Assembly: GCF_003473485.1 (NCBI RefSeq)
Contig: NC_053042.1
Location: forward strand, 8,455,501-8,519,500
Length of the DNA stretch: 64,000 nt
Reading direction: 5' to 3'
Source: Medicago truncatula
Taxonomy: Eukaryota > Streptophyta > Magnoliopsida > Fabales > Fabaceae
Shown piece by piece: positions 52,280-63,814 of the stretch; the first letter of the stretch is position 1, and the number at the start of each line of letters is the position of its first letter. The notes under the pieces are model-generated. The model searched no databases and was not told the origin of the DNA. It saw only the letters and a program-made list of their open reading frames with translations. Made by a program: the position numbers and the translations under genes.

Positions 52280-52416
52280 GTCCCACATCGAAAAATTTAT
52301 AGAAGATTATATGATTTATAGTAGATTGACACAGTTTAACAATTGTCGAGCTTTGTAACGTAAGCTTGTAACCTAAGTAGGGGCAATAAGGTGTTGGAAA
52401 GTCTTTGATGTGGGAT
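52280..52416 (+). repeat. GTCCCACATCG/TATA element, copy 1
   Basis: Starts GTCCCACATCG, has TTTATA at 52315-52320 (about 33 bp centre to centre), then a conserved core (CGAGCTTTGTAACG, AAGCTTGTAACCTAAGTAGG, GGTGTTGGAA) and ends GATGTGGGA, inverted to the start. The same layout is found at 53194-53330, 54178-54312 and 56891-57026. The first part equals the consensus USE of plant snRNA promoters. It may instead be a short mobile element. Confidence 0.6.
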
Positions 52417-53027
52417 AAAAAAAACTGAACAAAAAAAAATACAAAAAAAAATTAAAACAAAAAAATACTAATTCTTTCGATACACAGTGTGTCTCGTGTA
52501 GGTCTCTACACAAGCTGACTTTAGAGAGCAGCGCAAACACAGTTTTATGCTTGGATCAGCCCGTAGAGGGGCACACACAATCTCTAACCAACACCTTTTT
52601 ATTTATCTTACTGCACACACAATCTCTAACCAACAGCTTTTTTATTTTATCTTACTGCAGTCGCGTTTTGACCACAACTACAAGTGATCTCAATGATGTC
52701 AATTTGATCAACAAGTTAAAAGACAACCAAAGCATGAAATGGTTGAAAAGTTGATTCCAACACCATAGGGACCTAACCAAACCTTATATTTTCAACAGCA
52801 GTGTTATATTGACAACCAAATATCTACAACCTATTTCACACCGTAGCTTTCATAGAAAACAATTAAGCCTGGCACGCAAACCAAGGTAATTAAAAATAAT
52901 TAAAAAATAAATTTGTATAGCAAACCGTCGTGATAGACGGTGTGGACAACCTTTTTGGTTGTTCATATATCATTTACCTATTTCCAATAACCCATCTTTG
53001 TTGGTATTCCAACAAACACATAATGTG

Positions 53028-53177
53028 TTATTTTAACTTTGACAACTTGGAAGCCACTAATACACCAAAAAGCACTAGCAAATAAACAAAGATAGTCCAA
53101 ACCACAAGAGACACAACATAAAGCTTACCACCTTTATCTGGCGGCTTCCGAAGAGGTCGTACAAGGTTAAACATCAT
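53028..53177 (-). CDS. 49-residue single-helix membrane micro-ORF
   Basis: The minus strand encodes MMFNLVRPLRKPPDKGGKLY, then a hydrophobic stretch (VVSLVVWTIFVYLLVLFGVL) and VASKLSKLK. A basic head, one likely membrane helix (about residues 20-41) and a basic tail give a plausible small membrane protein. The same ORF exists in the second repeat unit (minus strand of about 54590-54751), where a 2-bp loss shifts the frame inside the helix. The family is unknown to me. It may be a real microprotein gene or a piece of a repeat. Confidence 0.3.
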   Translation of the reverse strand: MMFNLVRPLRKPPDKGGKLYVVSLVVWTIFVYLLVLFGVLVASKLSKLK

Positions 53178-53193
53178 CGTTAAGTTAACGAAA

Positions 53194-53330
53194 GTCCCAC
53201 ATGGTTAAATTTAATGGAAATTGTAGTGTTTATAATATATTGTCGAATTAGAACAATCGCCGAGCTTGGTAACTCATGCTTGTAACTTAAGTGGTGGCAT
53301 TAAGGTGTTCTAACGTGTTTTGATGTGTGT
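53194..53330 (+). repeat. GTCCCACATCG/TATA element, copy 2
   Basis: A diverged copy (GTCCCACATGG at the start, TGATGTGTG at the end) with the same core, CGCCGAGCTTGGTAACTC and TTGTAACTTAAG. It lies between the micro-ORF and the MITE-like tail of unit 1 and has no equivalent in unit 2, so it inserted after or was lost from one unit. Confidence 0.55.
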
Positions 53331-53660
53331 AAAAAAAAAGTATAGAGTTAAGGCCCATTTTGGGTCCTGACAAATTTTATAGAGCCCAAATTAGTCTATT
53401 TGGTCCCTATTTTTAGTCCTCAACAAATAAAAAGATCCTATTTAGTCCCTTAGAAAATAAATTTGAGACAATTTAGTCCCATGATCATTTTTTATCATCG
53501 AACCTATGACGTGTAGAACTAGCTTAACTATATGGCGTTAATAGTGTCAATTAAGTGTCAACTTGGGAATAAAAAGAACTTTTTTTTTAGAGGACAAGCT
53601 AGTCTCTCATTTAAAAAAGCAAAGCAAAATAAAACAAAAAATTTCACGTTTTCACGATAA

Positions 53661-55045
53661 GAGAATCAATCTCATCCGTTGAAGTTTTTAACACATATAT
53701 CAATTGTTGACCATGATGGAGAAATGGGTGTGTAACAAAAACACATTTTAACCGTCGCACTTCCCATTTCTCCATAGCCTTCCATATGTACATACATAAC
53801 TGAAACTCGATTTGACCACTTCTCCTTTCCTTCATCTTTCATTATTCTTCTCCCCGTTTGACAAATCTCCATCACCATTGACATTTCTGTAGTGGGAGAG
53901 GCGGATCTCTTGTTGATTTATGGGTTCTAGATCCTTTTTTTAGTTGTCAATCTCTTGTGTTTTATCGTTCTTCTTCTTGAATCTCTCAATTTCTCTCTCT
54001 TTTGAAGACGTTCTAACGCTTCAAAGAGGATGTGAACCAATGAATTATATTATGTTTCTTGCAACTTAGATACATAGAAGAGGTAAATTATTCTTAAATT
54101 CCCTTATCTTTTGCTTTCTTTAGTAGAGTAATAATAAATAGCAAATACGGCTAAGAAAATAGTCATTCAAGGAAAAAGTCCCACATCGAAAAATTTATAG
54201 AAGATTATATGATTTATAATAGATTGACACAGTTTAACAATTGCCGAGCTTTGTAACGCAAGCTTGTAACCTAAGTAAGGGCAATAAGGTGTTGGAAGGT
54301 GTTTGATGTGGGCTAAAAAAACAAAACAAAAGCTAAAAAAAACTATATAAAAAAAAAAAAAAAAACTAATTCTTTCGTCACACAGTGTGTCTGGTGTAGG
54401 TCTCTACACGAGCTGACTTCAGAGAGCAGCACAAACACAATGTTTTCTTGGGTCAACCTTTTATTTTATTTGATGTCAATTTTGATCAACAACCAAAGCA
54501 TGAAAGGGTTGCAAAAGCTGATTTCAACATCATAGGGACCTAGCCAAACCTTATTTTTCCAAATAACCCATCTTTGTTGGTATTCCAGCAAACACATAAT
54601 GTGATATTTTAACTTTGACAACTTGAAAGCCGTTAATACACCAAAAAACTAGCAAATAAACAGAGATAGTCCCAACCACAAGAGACACAACATAAAGCTT
54701 ACCACTTTTATCTTTCGGCTTGCGAAGAGGCCGTACAAGGTTGAGCATCATCGACGAATTCCATAGAGCCCAAATTAGTCTATTTAGTCCCTATTTTTAG
54801 TCCTCAACAAATAAAAAGACCCTATTTAGTCCCTTATAAAATAAATTCGAGACAATTTAGTCCATGGATCGTTGTTTATCATCGAACCTATGACGTGTAG
54901 AACTAGCTTAACTATGTGGCGTTAACAATGTCAATTAAGTGTTGGGATTAAAAAGAATTTTTTTAGAGGACAAGCTAGTATCCCGTTTAAAAAAGCAAAG
55001 CAAAATAAAACAACAAATTTCACGTTTTCACGATAAGAGAATGAA
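53661..55045. repeat. tandem duplication, unit 2
   Basis: The head-to-tail partner of 51795-53660. The junction is seen where GATAAGAGAATCAATCTCATCC runs straight into the unit start. It is shorter, lacking the ACACACAATCTCTAACCAACA repeat part and the extra GTCCCACAT element. Confidence 0.8.
54178..54312 (+). repeat. GTCCCACATCG/TATA element, copy 3
   Basis: Nearly identical to copy 1, with GTCCCACATCG, TTTATAATAG and the end GATGTGGG. It differs mainly in single bases of the core (GAGCTTTGTAACGCAAGCTT). Confidence 0.6.
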
Positions 55046-56449
55046 TTGTCGTATTTAACGCTGAAATAGAATGAAAGAATCAATTCTTGCTTCACAATAT
55101 GAGAATTGTTGGTTGTGTTTAACATATCCTTCTATTTTGATTTCCTGCATTTCGTTTCATACTTTTCATTTTCTTCAACACCCTTTCATTTTTGGCAAGT
55201 GTTAGCGACCATGACTTTTTCAAACGGAGAAGAGGATCGACAAAAAGATGAAAGTAGTGATTTGGTCTCTTTAAATTTAACACTGTATTTTATATTTTTT
55301 GTCACGAAGAAATCAAAAAATAATGACTAATTTCGGTTTTTATTTTTACTAGATCAAATTGTCCTAATTTTTTTTAGTAAGGCCTTTAATGTCCCTTAAT
55401 TATCTCGGTTTAATTTTGTAAGGGACTCGGTAGAGTCTTTTTATTTGTTGAGGATTAGTTTGACCCCTACAGAATTTGTCAAGGACCGACATGAATCTTA
55501 ATCAATAATATATTATAATATGAGATAAGATCAATTGACTTGTATAATTGTCAAAAATAACTTCCTTGTATAGAAGATTATGCACTCTCCATATCATCCA
55601 TCATGATTATCATCATGTTTTACATTCACCATCGTTCTTTGTTGGCTTTCTCCTGTTTCTTTGTTTCAACCATACCCATGATATGTTAGGTATCAATCTT
55701 ACAGTTTGGAGTTAAAAATCCTAAATTTGGAAAATGGAAAGGACCTTTCATTATTAGCAATGTTTAGAGTCAATCCACATGTAAATATGAAAGATAGTTT
55801 ATTCAACAGGTAAGGAACTCACAATGAGTTTCATAACTACTAGTGGTTTTCACAATACGATATCATATTTAAATAACTCGTATATTTTGCTTCAATGTTG
55901 AAAAAATAATGTAACCTTAAAAAATATCACACTTATATAAACTTTTTATGAATAAACAACCATTTTAAAAGTATCGAAATTTAAAATATATTGCCATTAA
56001 CTTTTTCTTTTTATAATTTTATGGACGAAATTGATTAAGAAAAAGAGAAACATGAATATATTTTGTCTATGGAATATCTCTAAGATTATCTTCAATGGTG
56101 AGGTCTTTACCATTTAAGACATGGCACTTAATAGATACCTTCATTGAAGAATTTTTTTGGGAATCTTCTAAAACCCGGGGTCTCGCTTAAGATTCAATTT
56201 CTTAAGTGGATCCCATGATACTTTTTATTAAAATAATCATCGTAGTATTGTTTTTGTTGAAATGTAAATAATAAAGAGTTATTGATGAGACTTATTTAGA
56301 CCTTTTGTTAAAGGATCTCAACTGAAATGATTGAATGATTGAATGCTTATTATACCCTGTTGTTAAAAAATTATAATGTATACAAGTAAATTATAATGTA
56401 TACACCTAAGATCCGTTTATTACCTTAAAATTGAAGGCATGCATTGTAG
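55046..56449. other. intergenic, no gene recognised
   Basis: AT-rich spacer. Its first 450 bases continue MITE-like 'Nothing-but-noncoding' text related to unit tails (AGTCCTTAATTATC, GGACTCGGTAGAGTC). A 12-bp direct repeat AATTATAATGTATACA sits at about 56369-56405. No gene was found. Confidence 0.35.
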
Positions 56450-57160
56450 ATGGTCTAACCGACCAAATTCCACTGCCATACAAATCCAAAGATCTACTTC
56501 CATAACCTTCTATCTGTACTTGACACGTCCCAAACTCAATTCTATCATCTCTAATAATACTCTCATAAACATAAACATTACTTTCATATCTAAATATTAT
56601 TCATTCATTCTTCTCTTATTACACAAACCAATCTCTTTTTATCTCTCTGCCCATTGGCGTTTCTTTCAGCACTTGGAGAGGGGGATCTGTGGATTCAACA
56701 ATTCCTCTATTTCTTGCTAAATGTCTTTGTTTTTACCCTCAAGTCTTCAACGAGGATCGGAAACAATGAATTATCTTTGCTTCTTGCAACTGACATATAT
56801 AGTAGAGAGGTAAATTATCCTTGAATCCACTTATCTAATAATAATAATAGTAGCAAATAGTGCACTTAAAAAAATTAGCAATTTAAAGAAGTCCCACATC
56901 GTTAATTTTATGTAAGATTATAATATTTATAATAGATTGACAAATTAGAAGAATCGCCGAGCTTGGTAATGCAAGCTTGTGACCTAAATAGGGGCATTAA
57001 GATGTTGGAAGGTCTTTGATGTGTGGAAAAAACAAAAAACAAAAAAAAAAACAAAAAGAAATTACTATATATTCAACTTTGGTTGTTTGATGTGGATTGC
57101 TTGATTCACAAGCTGACTTCAGAGTGCAGCACAGACTGAACCTCCCTATAATATTTGGCG
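56450..57160. repeat. third, diverged copy of the duplicated unit
   Basis: Follows the same order as units 1 and 2 (a pyrimidine-rich stretch, GGAGAGGGGGATCTGTGGATT, AACGAGGATCGGAAACAATG, AGAGAGGTAAATTATCC, the GTCCCACATCG element at 56891-57026, and CACAAGCTGACTTCAGAGTG), but at much lower identity. The first part resembles a leader exon with a GTAAAT donor. The copy shows that the family is older than the tandem pair. Confidence 0.65.
56891..57026 (+). repeat. GTCCCACATCG/TATA element, copy 4
   Basis: Starts with a perfect GTCCCACATCG, TATA stretch ATTTATAATAG about 33 bp on, and core CGCCGAGCTTGGTAATGC. The promoter-like part is more conserved than the sequence around it. Confidence 0.6.
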
Positions 57161-57255
57161 CTCTAAGCCTACCAAAGCACACACAAAGGCCTTCTAATTA
57201 TTATTATCCAAGTTAAGTGATTTGTTACTAATTTATACTTGTTGCTATCATAATC

Positions 57256-57600
57256 TTGAATGAAAACCCTGGAACTCCACTAGTGTATGCTATGGTCCCA
57301 AGTTTGAATAAAGCATGGGCAGGGGTGATGTCGCTTTTGGGAGACAGAGTATTCCAAATCCACAATAGAAACAAGATCAAAGGGAGACGGGGAAGAAAAC
57401 AGTTGAGGGATTACAAAGGGAAAGAGTTAGGGACAAAGATTAGAACAATAGAGAATAGAGGTGAAGATCCCTGTAATTTACAAAGGGAAAGAGTTAGGGA
57501 CAAGATTAGAACAATAGAGAATAGAGGTGAAGATCCCTGTAATTTACAAAAATTAGATACTTTAGTCTCTTATGTTCGTACCCCTAGAAATCCACTTTAG
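57256..57600 (+). other. ORF built partly of a 67-bp tandem repeat
   Basis: An ORF of 114 codons. The stretch 57414-57480 is repeated as 57481-57546 with one A lost, so the peptide KIRTIENRGEDPCNLQ occurs twice. The first part (MNENPGTPLVYAMVPSLNKA) is not recognised. The ORF may be a remnant of an old retroelement or chance; the repeat length near a multiple of three keeps it open. Confidence 0.3.
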
Positions 57601-58009
57601 ATTAGATTATATTAGTTTTTATGCCAAAGGAATAGCTAGTGTGCCATAATTTAGCTTCCTAGATCACTGGAGGTGACATTTTTCAAGATAATCAAAATTT
57701 AGAATCAAAGCTTAACAATTTAGCATCCTAAATCACTCGAATCAAAATGTTCATCATACAAATAAAGAAAAGGAGCCATGTCAACAATCACGATAGAAAT
57801 TGAAAAATATTATAAAATGCATAGAAAGCATAGTACTGGTCGTTATTAATCTGCTGATCTAACGTCTATGAGTGCGGGGGTAAAAGGAAATGGGACTTGC
57901 TCCGGTCTGAAAAAATCTCGCATTCAAGCATTAGGGACATGGTTGGACTGTTTGGTCTAGAATATCAAAGAGCTACCAATGTTCCAAATGTGTGAATGTG
58001 ATTAATGAA
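57601..58009. other. spacer and likely 3' UTR of the GST gene
   Basis: AT-rich, no ORF. The last part is the probable 3' UTR of the minus-strand gene that follows. Confidence 0.35.
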
Positions 58010-58862
58010 TCAAGGTTTTGGGTACAAATCGATGACCTTTTTCCACGACTCACGTGTGGATATTTCCGTCCACCACCTTGACACATTGTTTCTTGACGAA
58101 GAAGTAAACAAATCAGCGGTGTCGGCATCAGCAGCAGCCACCAAGTAGTGAATATTGGGAAGATGTGAAAGGTCGGCAAGTGTGAATTCATCACCAGCCA
58201 AGTAGCGAGTTTCCCCAAGCCTCTTATCGTACACATCAAGCACTTTCTTGAGCTTTTCTTTACTCTGTCGAATTGCTCCTTCGTCTTGTTTGATCTTCAT
58301 TCGAGGAGCAAATGCAAGCTGAAACACCAGAGTTGAAGAAGGTGGATTGAAGCTTTGTCCTTCAGCTTCTAACCATTGATCTATTGAAGCCTTTGCCAAT
58401 GGATTTGTACCATACAGTTGTTTGTTCCCTTTCTCTATATTTTTCTCGCATACGTACCGACATATCGCTCTTGACTCTGATGTTATACAATTTAAATTGA
58501 AAATACTAATTGATTATTAATTAAGTAAGAAGCAACTGATTAAATTAATTAATGAATTACTTACCGAAGAGAGAAATGTCGTGATCTTGATATGCAGGTA
58601 CTTGACCAAATGGCTGAAAATTAAACAAGCAATGTCAAAAATTATGATGATGACTAACAACAAGGTAGAAGAAGTGAAGTGTATGAATTATTATTATTAT
58701 TATTATTACATGGATTTTGAGGAAATCAGGTTTTCTGTGTTCAGCTTTGGACATGTTGAGAGAGATGAGTTGGAATTGGATTTCTTTCTCATTGAGACAT
58801 GCCAACACTCTTGAGACGGCGGTTGACAAGGCTGGTCCGTACACTTTCACTGGTGTCGCCAT
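58010..58862 (-). CDS. phi-class glutathione S-transferase (GSTF), 3 exons
   Basis: Exons on the minus strand: 58710-58862 (51 codons), 58565-58613 (49 bases) and 58010-58476 (467 bases), all GT-AG, 222 residues in total. GSTs join glutathione to electrophiles or reduce peroxides in the cytosol. Exon 1 gives MATPVKVYGPALSTAVSRVL with the phi-class catalytic Ser region, and ends KPDFLKIH. Exon 2 is PFGQVPAYQDHDISLF, the glutathione-binding cis-Pro stretch. Exon 3 begins ESRAICRYVCEKN (the second glutathione site) and has the helical domain with WLEAEGQSFNPPSSTLVFQL, LAGDEFTLADLSHLPN and the end SWKKVIDLYPKP. Three exons with a tiny middle one is the standard phi layout. A TAA microsatellite forms the start of intron 1, directly at the donor. 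Nothing suggests loss of function. Confidence 0.94.
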
Positions 58863-59063
58863 TTCTTCTGCACTGCACTTGTGAAGTTAGGTAAGTAAGC
58901 AAGGCTTTATCTTTTGTATTATTGTTGGTATGTTCTACACCACAAATATGAATGTAATACCAGTTGGCTTGCTTTATTGATTCCTATCCCCCTTTATTGA
59001 CGGGGCCCACTTCCTACATCCCCACTCTTTTTTTCCCAATTCACTTTAACCCAAAATAGACAA
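58863..59063. other. GST upstream region
   Basis: AT-rich promoter-side sequence of the minus-strand GST gene. No clear TATA box was picked out. Confidence 0.3.
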
Positions 59064-59231
59064 GAGAAATTATATTTGAATCTTTTGTGACAACTTTCTC
59101 TCTTATACTCACATCATTTTTTACTTTATCTCTCTATTGTTTTAGTTTTTGTGCAAATATCAACTTTTTCTTTGTAAATTATGATTGTCACATAAGTTAT
59201 CAACTAAATGATTGTTCAAATAACACTCCTC
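59064..59231. mobile_element. MITE copy, inverted orientation
   Basis: Opens GAGAAATTATATTTGAAT and closes TTGTTCAAATAACACTCCTC, the mirror image of the 22913-23096 copy. The interior TTGTGACAACTTTCTCTCTT also matches in reverse. The flanks are not TA on both sides here. Confidence 0.6.
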
Positions 59232-59945
59232 AATTTTGAATCAGAAACATCAACAATTATTTTTTCATATATCCTCAGAGAATCTATACTACTTAAAAAG
59301 AAATTTACAACAAGCACACCCCAACCCAAATTCTAAGAATCTCCTAAAGGACAATGAATCACCTCCATGCTGCTCTTCTTCACCCAATACATCAGTTGAC
59401 TAAGATATTCTTAACATACTTACTGCCCTCACTCTTAGAAGTATAAGGATTTCTGAATCATTCCCCTAATGTAAATGAAGGCTATGAATCTTATTTACCT
59501 TCTCATGATGAGAAGATCAAGTATTCCTTCAAAATATTCCATTCAAAAAAAATATAAAATATAGCCGCCTTATACTCATTCAAAAGTTCCTATTGCTAAA
59601 CCTGTCCTATTTTGTTTGTAATATTAATTAGTTCATGAGTCATTGCATAAAGTAGAAGATAACTATCCATAATTACCAGATCACAGTTTTTCCAATTTAT
59701 TTCCTCATTGCATACAATTACTCCTTTTGCAGAAAAATGCACTCATTTTTCTCAACAGATATACAATATACAATTTAAAGTCGTGACAATGTTAGAGTTT
59801 TAATTGATATTTTCTTATTCTATTGGTAATATCATACAAAACAGCTTGAATCCCAATGGAATTTTGAACACAGATTGTGTTCGTTTTTCCACATATGTAC
59901 ATGTGTCTTCAAGCTTTTCACCACGCCGTGGCCTTTGGCCAATGA
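59232..59945. other. intergenic and 3' flank of the kinase gene
   Basis: AT-rich. The final 150-200 bases are probably the 3' UTR of the kinase on the minus strand. No gene was found. Confidence 0.35.
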
Positions 59946-62900
59946 CTATATCGTGCATGCCCATGCATTCCCTTTGCCTTTAACCTTCACCTTCTTTTTC
60001 TTCCCTGCAATCTGTACAAGTACATAAGGGCGAAAACAAAGCATTTTAGAAGTTAAAAAAAGGCAACGGTAACAAGAAGTCTATCTAGCTATATTCCTCC
60101 CCATACCATGTTGTTAATGTGATGTAGAAACTTAATAATTTCTGAGAAGTCGGGCCTTAAGGAGGGATCTTTGTGCCAACAGCGGTGAAGTAACTCGACT
60201 AACTTTGGATGAGTATCCCTTGGAATTTCAGGCCTCAAATCCTGCATTTTAAATGCCTCAAATCTAATTAATTTTCACTGAATTATTTTTGTCGAGATTA
60301 TGAATTAATAACATTTTCTTATCTTGCAAATCCAGTGAGTGACAGCGGTTTGTCATCCTTGAATTCTCTTTTGTGATACGATATGATACCCTTCATTCAA
60401 AACATTAGTGTCATTTCATTGACACTGGCAATTTCTTGGTAACAGAAAATTCTAAAATACAACTTATAGATTATAAGTTCGACCAATACCACCCGTCCAA
60501 AGAAGCAATAGGTATAAGGATTAATGTACATAGCAATAAAATTTCTAAGCGAATACCTTATGTACTACTCCAACTGCTGCTTGTAACGGGGATAAATCTT
60601 CATAGGGAAGCTGGGATTCAATCATGAAACATAGATCATAAGTGAAGTCAAAGAAACCTTAATTAAATGAAACCAACATAAATCAAGTCTTTGAAATTAA
60701 CCAGCTTCTTCAGTTATTTTTAATTGGATGTAGCGATAATTACCTTTCTTGTGAGCAGCTCCCAAATAATAATCCCAAAGCTGAAAACATCAGCTTTCTG
60801 GTTATATGGCTTATGCTCAATAACCTTTTAAAGTTTAAGGGAATCACAAGTTATAATAAGTTCAATATATGGCAAACTGGGATGTTCTTAAAGTTAAGTA
60901 GCCAATAGCGATCAATGTTATATACAAATATATCGATATACACATACCTCTGGAGCCATCCACCGGTACGTTCCAGTTTCCGCAGTCATGATACCGGATT
61001 GATTTTGCAATCTGGCTACACCAAAATCAGCAACTTTGACTACCTGTTGGATAAGTTTTTGAACGATGTTCACATTGACATAAGTTCATATGATGTTTAC
61101 TGTAAATCTTCACAAATCAAGCTGCTTTTAGTTCCTGGTTTTTATTAAGGTGGCCAATTATTGACAATTTTGTTTCATTTTTTGGCTCAATCAATATGAA
61201 ATTGTTTTGCACTTCTAATGATTTGCCTTCCAGTCGACATGAGCTTTAATGTATAATAAGCTAGCATGCAATAATATACACAACTACAGTTTTAGAGTGG
61301 TTTATATTGTTATAGTATGATTTGAAAGCATTATTCAAGAACAAGAACCTGTAAAATCAAAAGAAATGACAAATTAATAGTCACTTACCCCTTTCTCATC
61401 CATCAAAAGATTAGCAGTTTTGAGGTCTCGATGTATAATGTTGTTTTGATGCAAATAAGCCACTCCTTGGGAGACTTCAATTGCTACTTTGAGCAATGAA
61501 GGAAGGGTAAGCACGACCTTCTGTATATGCAGAAAGTCGTACATATTTCCACCAGGCATATATTCTGAGAAAAAACATATATGTATTGAAAATGACAATA
61601 GAGTTCCCAATACTTTTTGTCTGTAAACAAACAATGAAAACCAAGATTAACTGTACCCAAAATGACCACATTTACCTGTAACAAGATGAAAACTTGGTTT
61701 TGTACAGGCACCAATAAATTTGATAACATTCTTGTGCTGAATTTTACTGCAATAGTTCAATTAGAAAAATCCAAGAATTACCGAAAATAGAATCTTTCTT
61801 GATGGAAAAGCCACAATAAGTAAAGAGTGACCATTGCACACATAAATAAAAAATAGTAATGCATCCTTTCTACCATGTCTTTCATCTCATATGTATCTAA
61901 TCTTGGATGAAAGCATTTCTGTTTTTATATAATAGACCTAGTATGTTGCATGAAGACTTTATAGAACAAACCTTAGGATAAAGGTTTCCTGAGAAAACTC
62001 CCTGTGCATATTTTCATTTAGACTACCATTCTTAAATACTTTGATAGCCACATCTTGATTAATGTAAGTGCCTTTATACCTGTGTCAATCAAGCAATAAA
62101 TCAACATGTATTGATTCAAAACAATACCAAATAGATTACATGTTACTTAATACTCACAAATCACTGACTGATCCAGAGGCAATTTTCTTCTCATATTTTA
62201 AACAACTTGCTTCAATTTCCCATACATCATTTCTACTGATGGGTTTGTTTACATGGTTAAAGATATAGTTCATTCCAATTTTCTCTGGTCTCTCCTTAGG
62301 AAGACTGCACCATGGCTGCTTCTTGGTTCCAATAAAAAACACAGAAAGATGAGGGTAAGCTTCGATAGTAATGAAACTTAATTATAATTTCATATTATTT
62401 ACAGAAAGATTGTATTGTTCTTCAACATTGTGAACTTTTTGTAGATGTGTATTGGTACATAATCTTAAAATAACTATTTGAAAAGTAATGAAATCAAAGT
62501 GACATATTTTATAATTAAAATTAAAAGCAAAAGCAAACAAAAAATTGATACCAAACGGTACTAATCTTCTTATATACTAATACATTTAAATTTGATCATT
62601 TTATGTTACTAACAAGGGTGACAACTGACATCTACCCTAAACAAAGCATGTAGTAATTGGGGAGAGAAACATCAATATCTTTTATGATGAGTAAAAAAAT
62701 TAAATCTGAAAGCAAATTCAATGAGCTAAAGGTGTAACTACCTCGAGTTTCTTAATTTTCTTTGTTGGAATATTCTTTGTTGGAATATGTTTAAGTGTTC
62801 CAGTCTCCTGTAAAATTCACATATGAACATTAATTATGTTCAAGCAAAGAAATTAGATACCAAAGTAAGTACTCTAGTACATCATATTGAGGTCTACAAC

Positions 62901-63814
62901 TACTAGGTTACCTTACCAAACATATGTGCAATTGATTTGAGAAAAGTTCTTTAGTTGTTGCTATAATAAATCCCTTTTTTACCTCAGTAAGTCAAGTTAA
63001 TTAACTTATTATTCCAATATATCTTCAAAATTGATAAATTTATTAACAAGAGCATTAAACTATCTACCATGCATGAGCTATAGGTGAGATTATAGACGCA
63101 ATATAACGATGTATACCTTGGGGAAAAGGTGCAGGGGTAACCATTGATCTTCCTGATAAGAAGTAAAAATATTATATCTTATAATATATTCAGTGAGCAG
63201 AGGTGTAACAAGGGACACACAAATGTGGCATACCTCGAGTTTCTGCATTTTCTTTGTCACTTCATGCTTGAGGCTCTCAATATCCTATAAAAATGCATGC
63301 GTGAAGATTAATCAAGTAACTTATTACGAAGTAATTCAAAAAAAAAAAAGTAGAGCGAAAAAGAATTTGTATAGTACATTCTGTCGAAGTCTAATAGTGA
63401 TACAATTAGGTTGTCAGACTGTGCACAATTGGTTTCAAAACAAGTTATAAGGTGGCTATATAAATGTGAAGAGAATTTTCAATTGAATAAGCTATTGTTT
63501 TAAGACTAAGTATGAAAAGAAAACTACCTGGCCTGCCCAACCATCAACAACAAAAACATCCAATGAATATCCATCCAATGTGGAAAAGGCATGTGCTTCT
63601 TGAATGTTCAGCCCAATCTCAGAGAGTAAGGTAGTCAACTGTAATCTCAGTACCATTATAAATTACTGTGATGCCTTGTAATTATTACGAACATTACCAT
63701 AATATGTAGGAAAAATATTACAGAGAAATGTTTGTACAGAAAATAATAAGATTTGATACCTGACTGAATAGTTTTGGCTTATCGCTGGTTGAAATTGTGA
63801 TTTCATGCATTGGT
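59946..63814 (-). CDS. ACT-domain STY-type protein kinase (Raf-like), 5' end outside the window
   Basis: Thirteen minus-strand exons fit in phase: 63760-63814, 63528-63638, 63234-63284, 63117-63152, 62742-62807, 62158-62321, 61972-62079, 61676-61746, 61389-61564, 60948-61043, 60744-60824, 60557-60610 and 60107-60241, plus a likely last exon 59946-60011 ([20 protein letters not shown], then Ile and stop). The first two are an ACT domain ([17 protein letters not shown], then [19 protein letters not shown]). Arabidopsis STY8/17/46 have this layout and phosphorylate transit peptides of plastid precursors. Kinase motifs are complete: [40 protein letters not shown] and [12 protein letters not shown]. 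The glycine loop is [12 protein letters not shown]; relatives have GSYGDLY. The linker is shorter than in Arabidopsis. An alternative end reads on past 60107 for five codons (VWGGI) to a stop. Confidence 0.88.

Larger units (their letters stand above)
51795..53660. repeat. tandem duplication, unit 1
   Basis: A 1.87-kb unit repeated head-to-tail as 53661-55045. Shared landmarks, in order: CGTCGCACTTCCCATTTCTCC, GTGGGAGAGGCGGATCTCTT, AGATACATAGAAGAGGTAAA, a GTCCCACATCG element, CTCTACACnAGCTGACTT, a minus-strand micro-ORF, and a MITE-like tail ending TTTCACGTTTTCACGATAAG. Unit 1 has an extra copy of the GTCCCACAT element (53194-53330). Confidence 0.8.
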
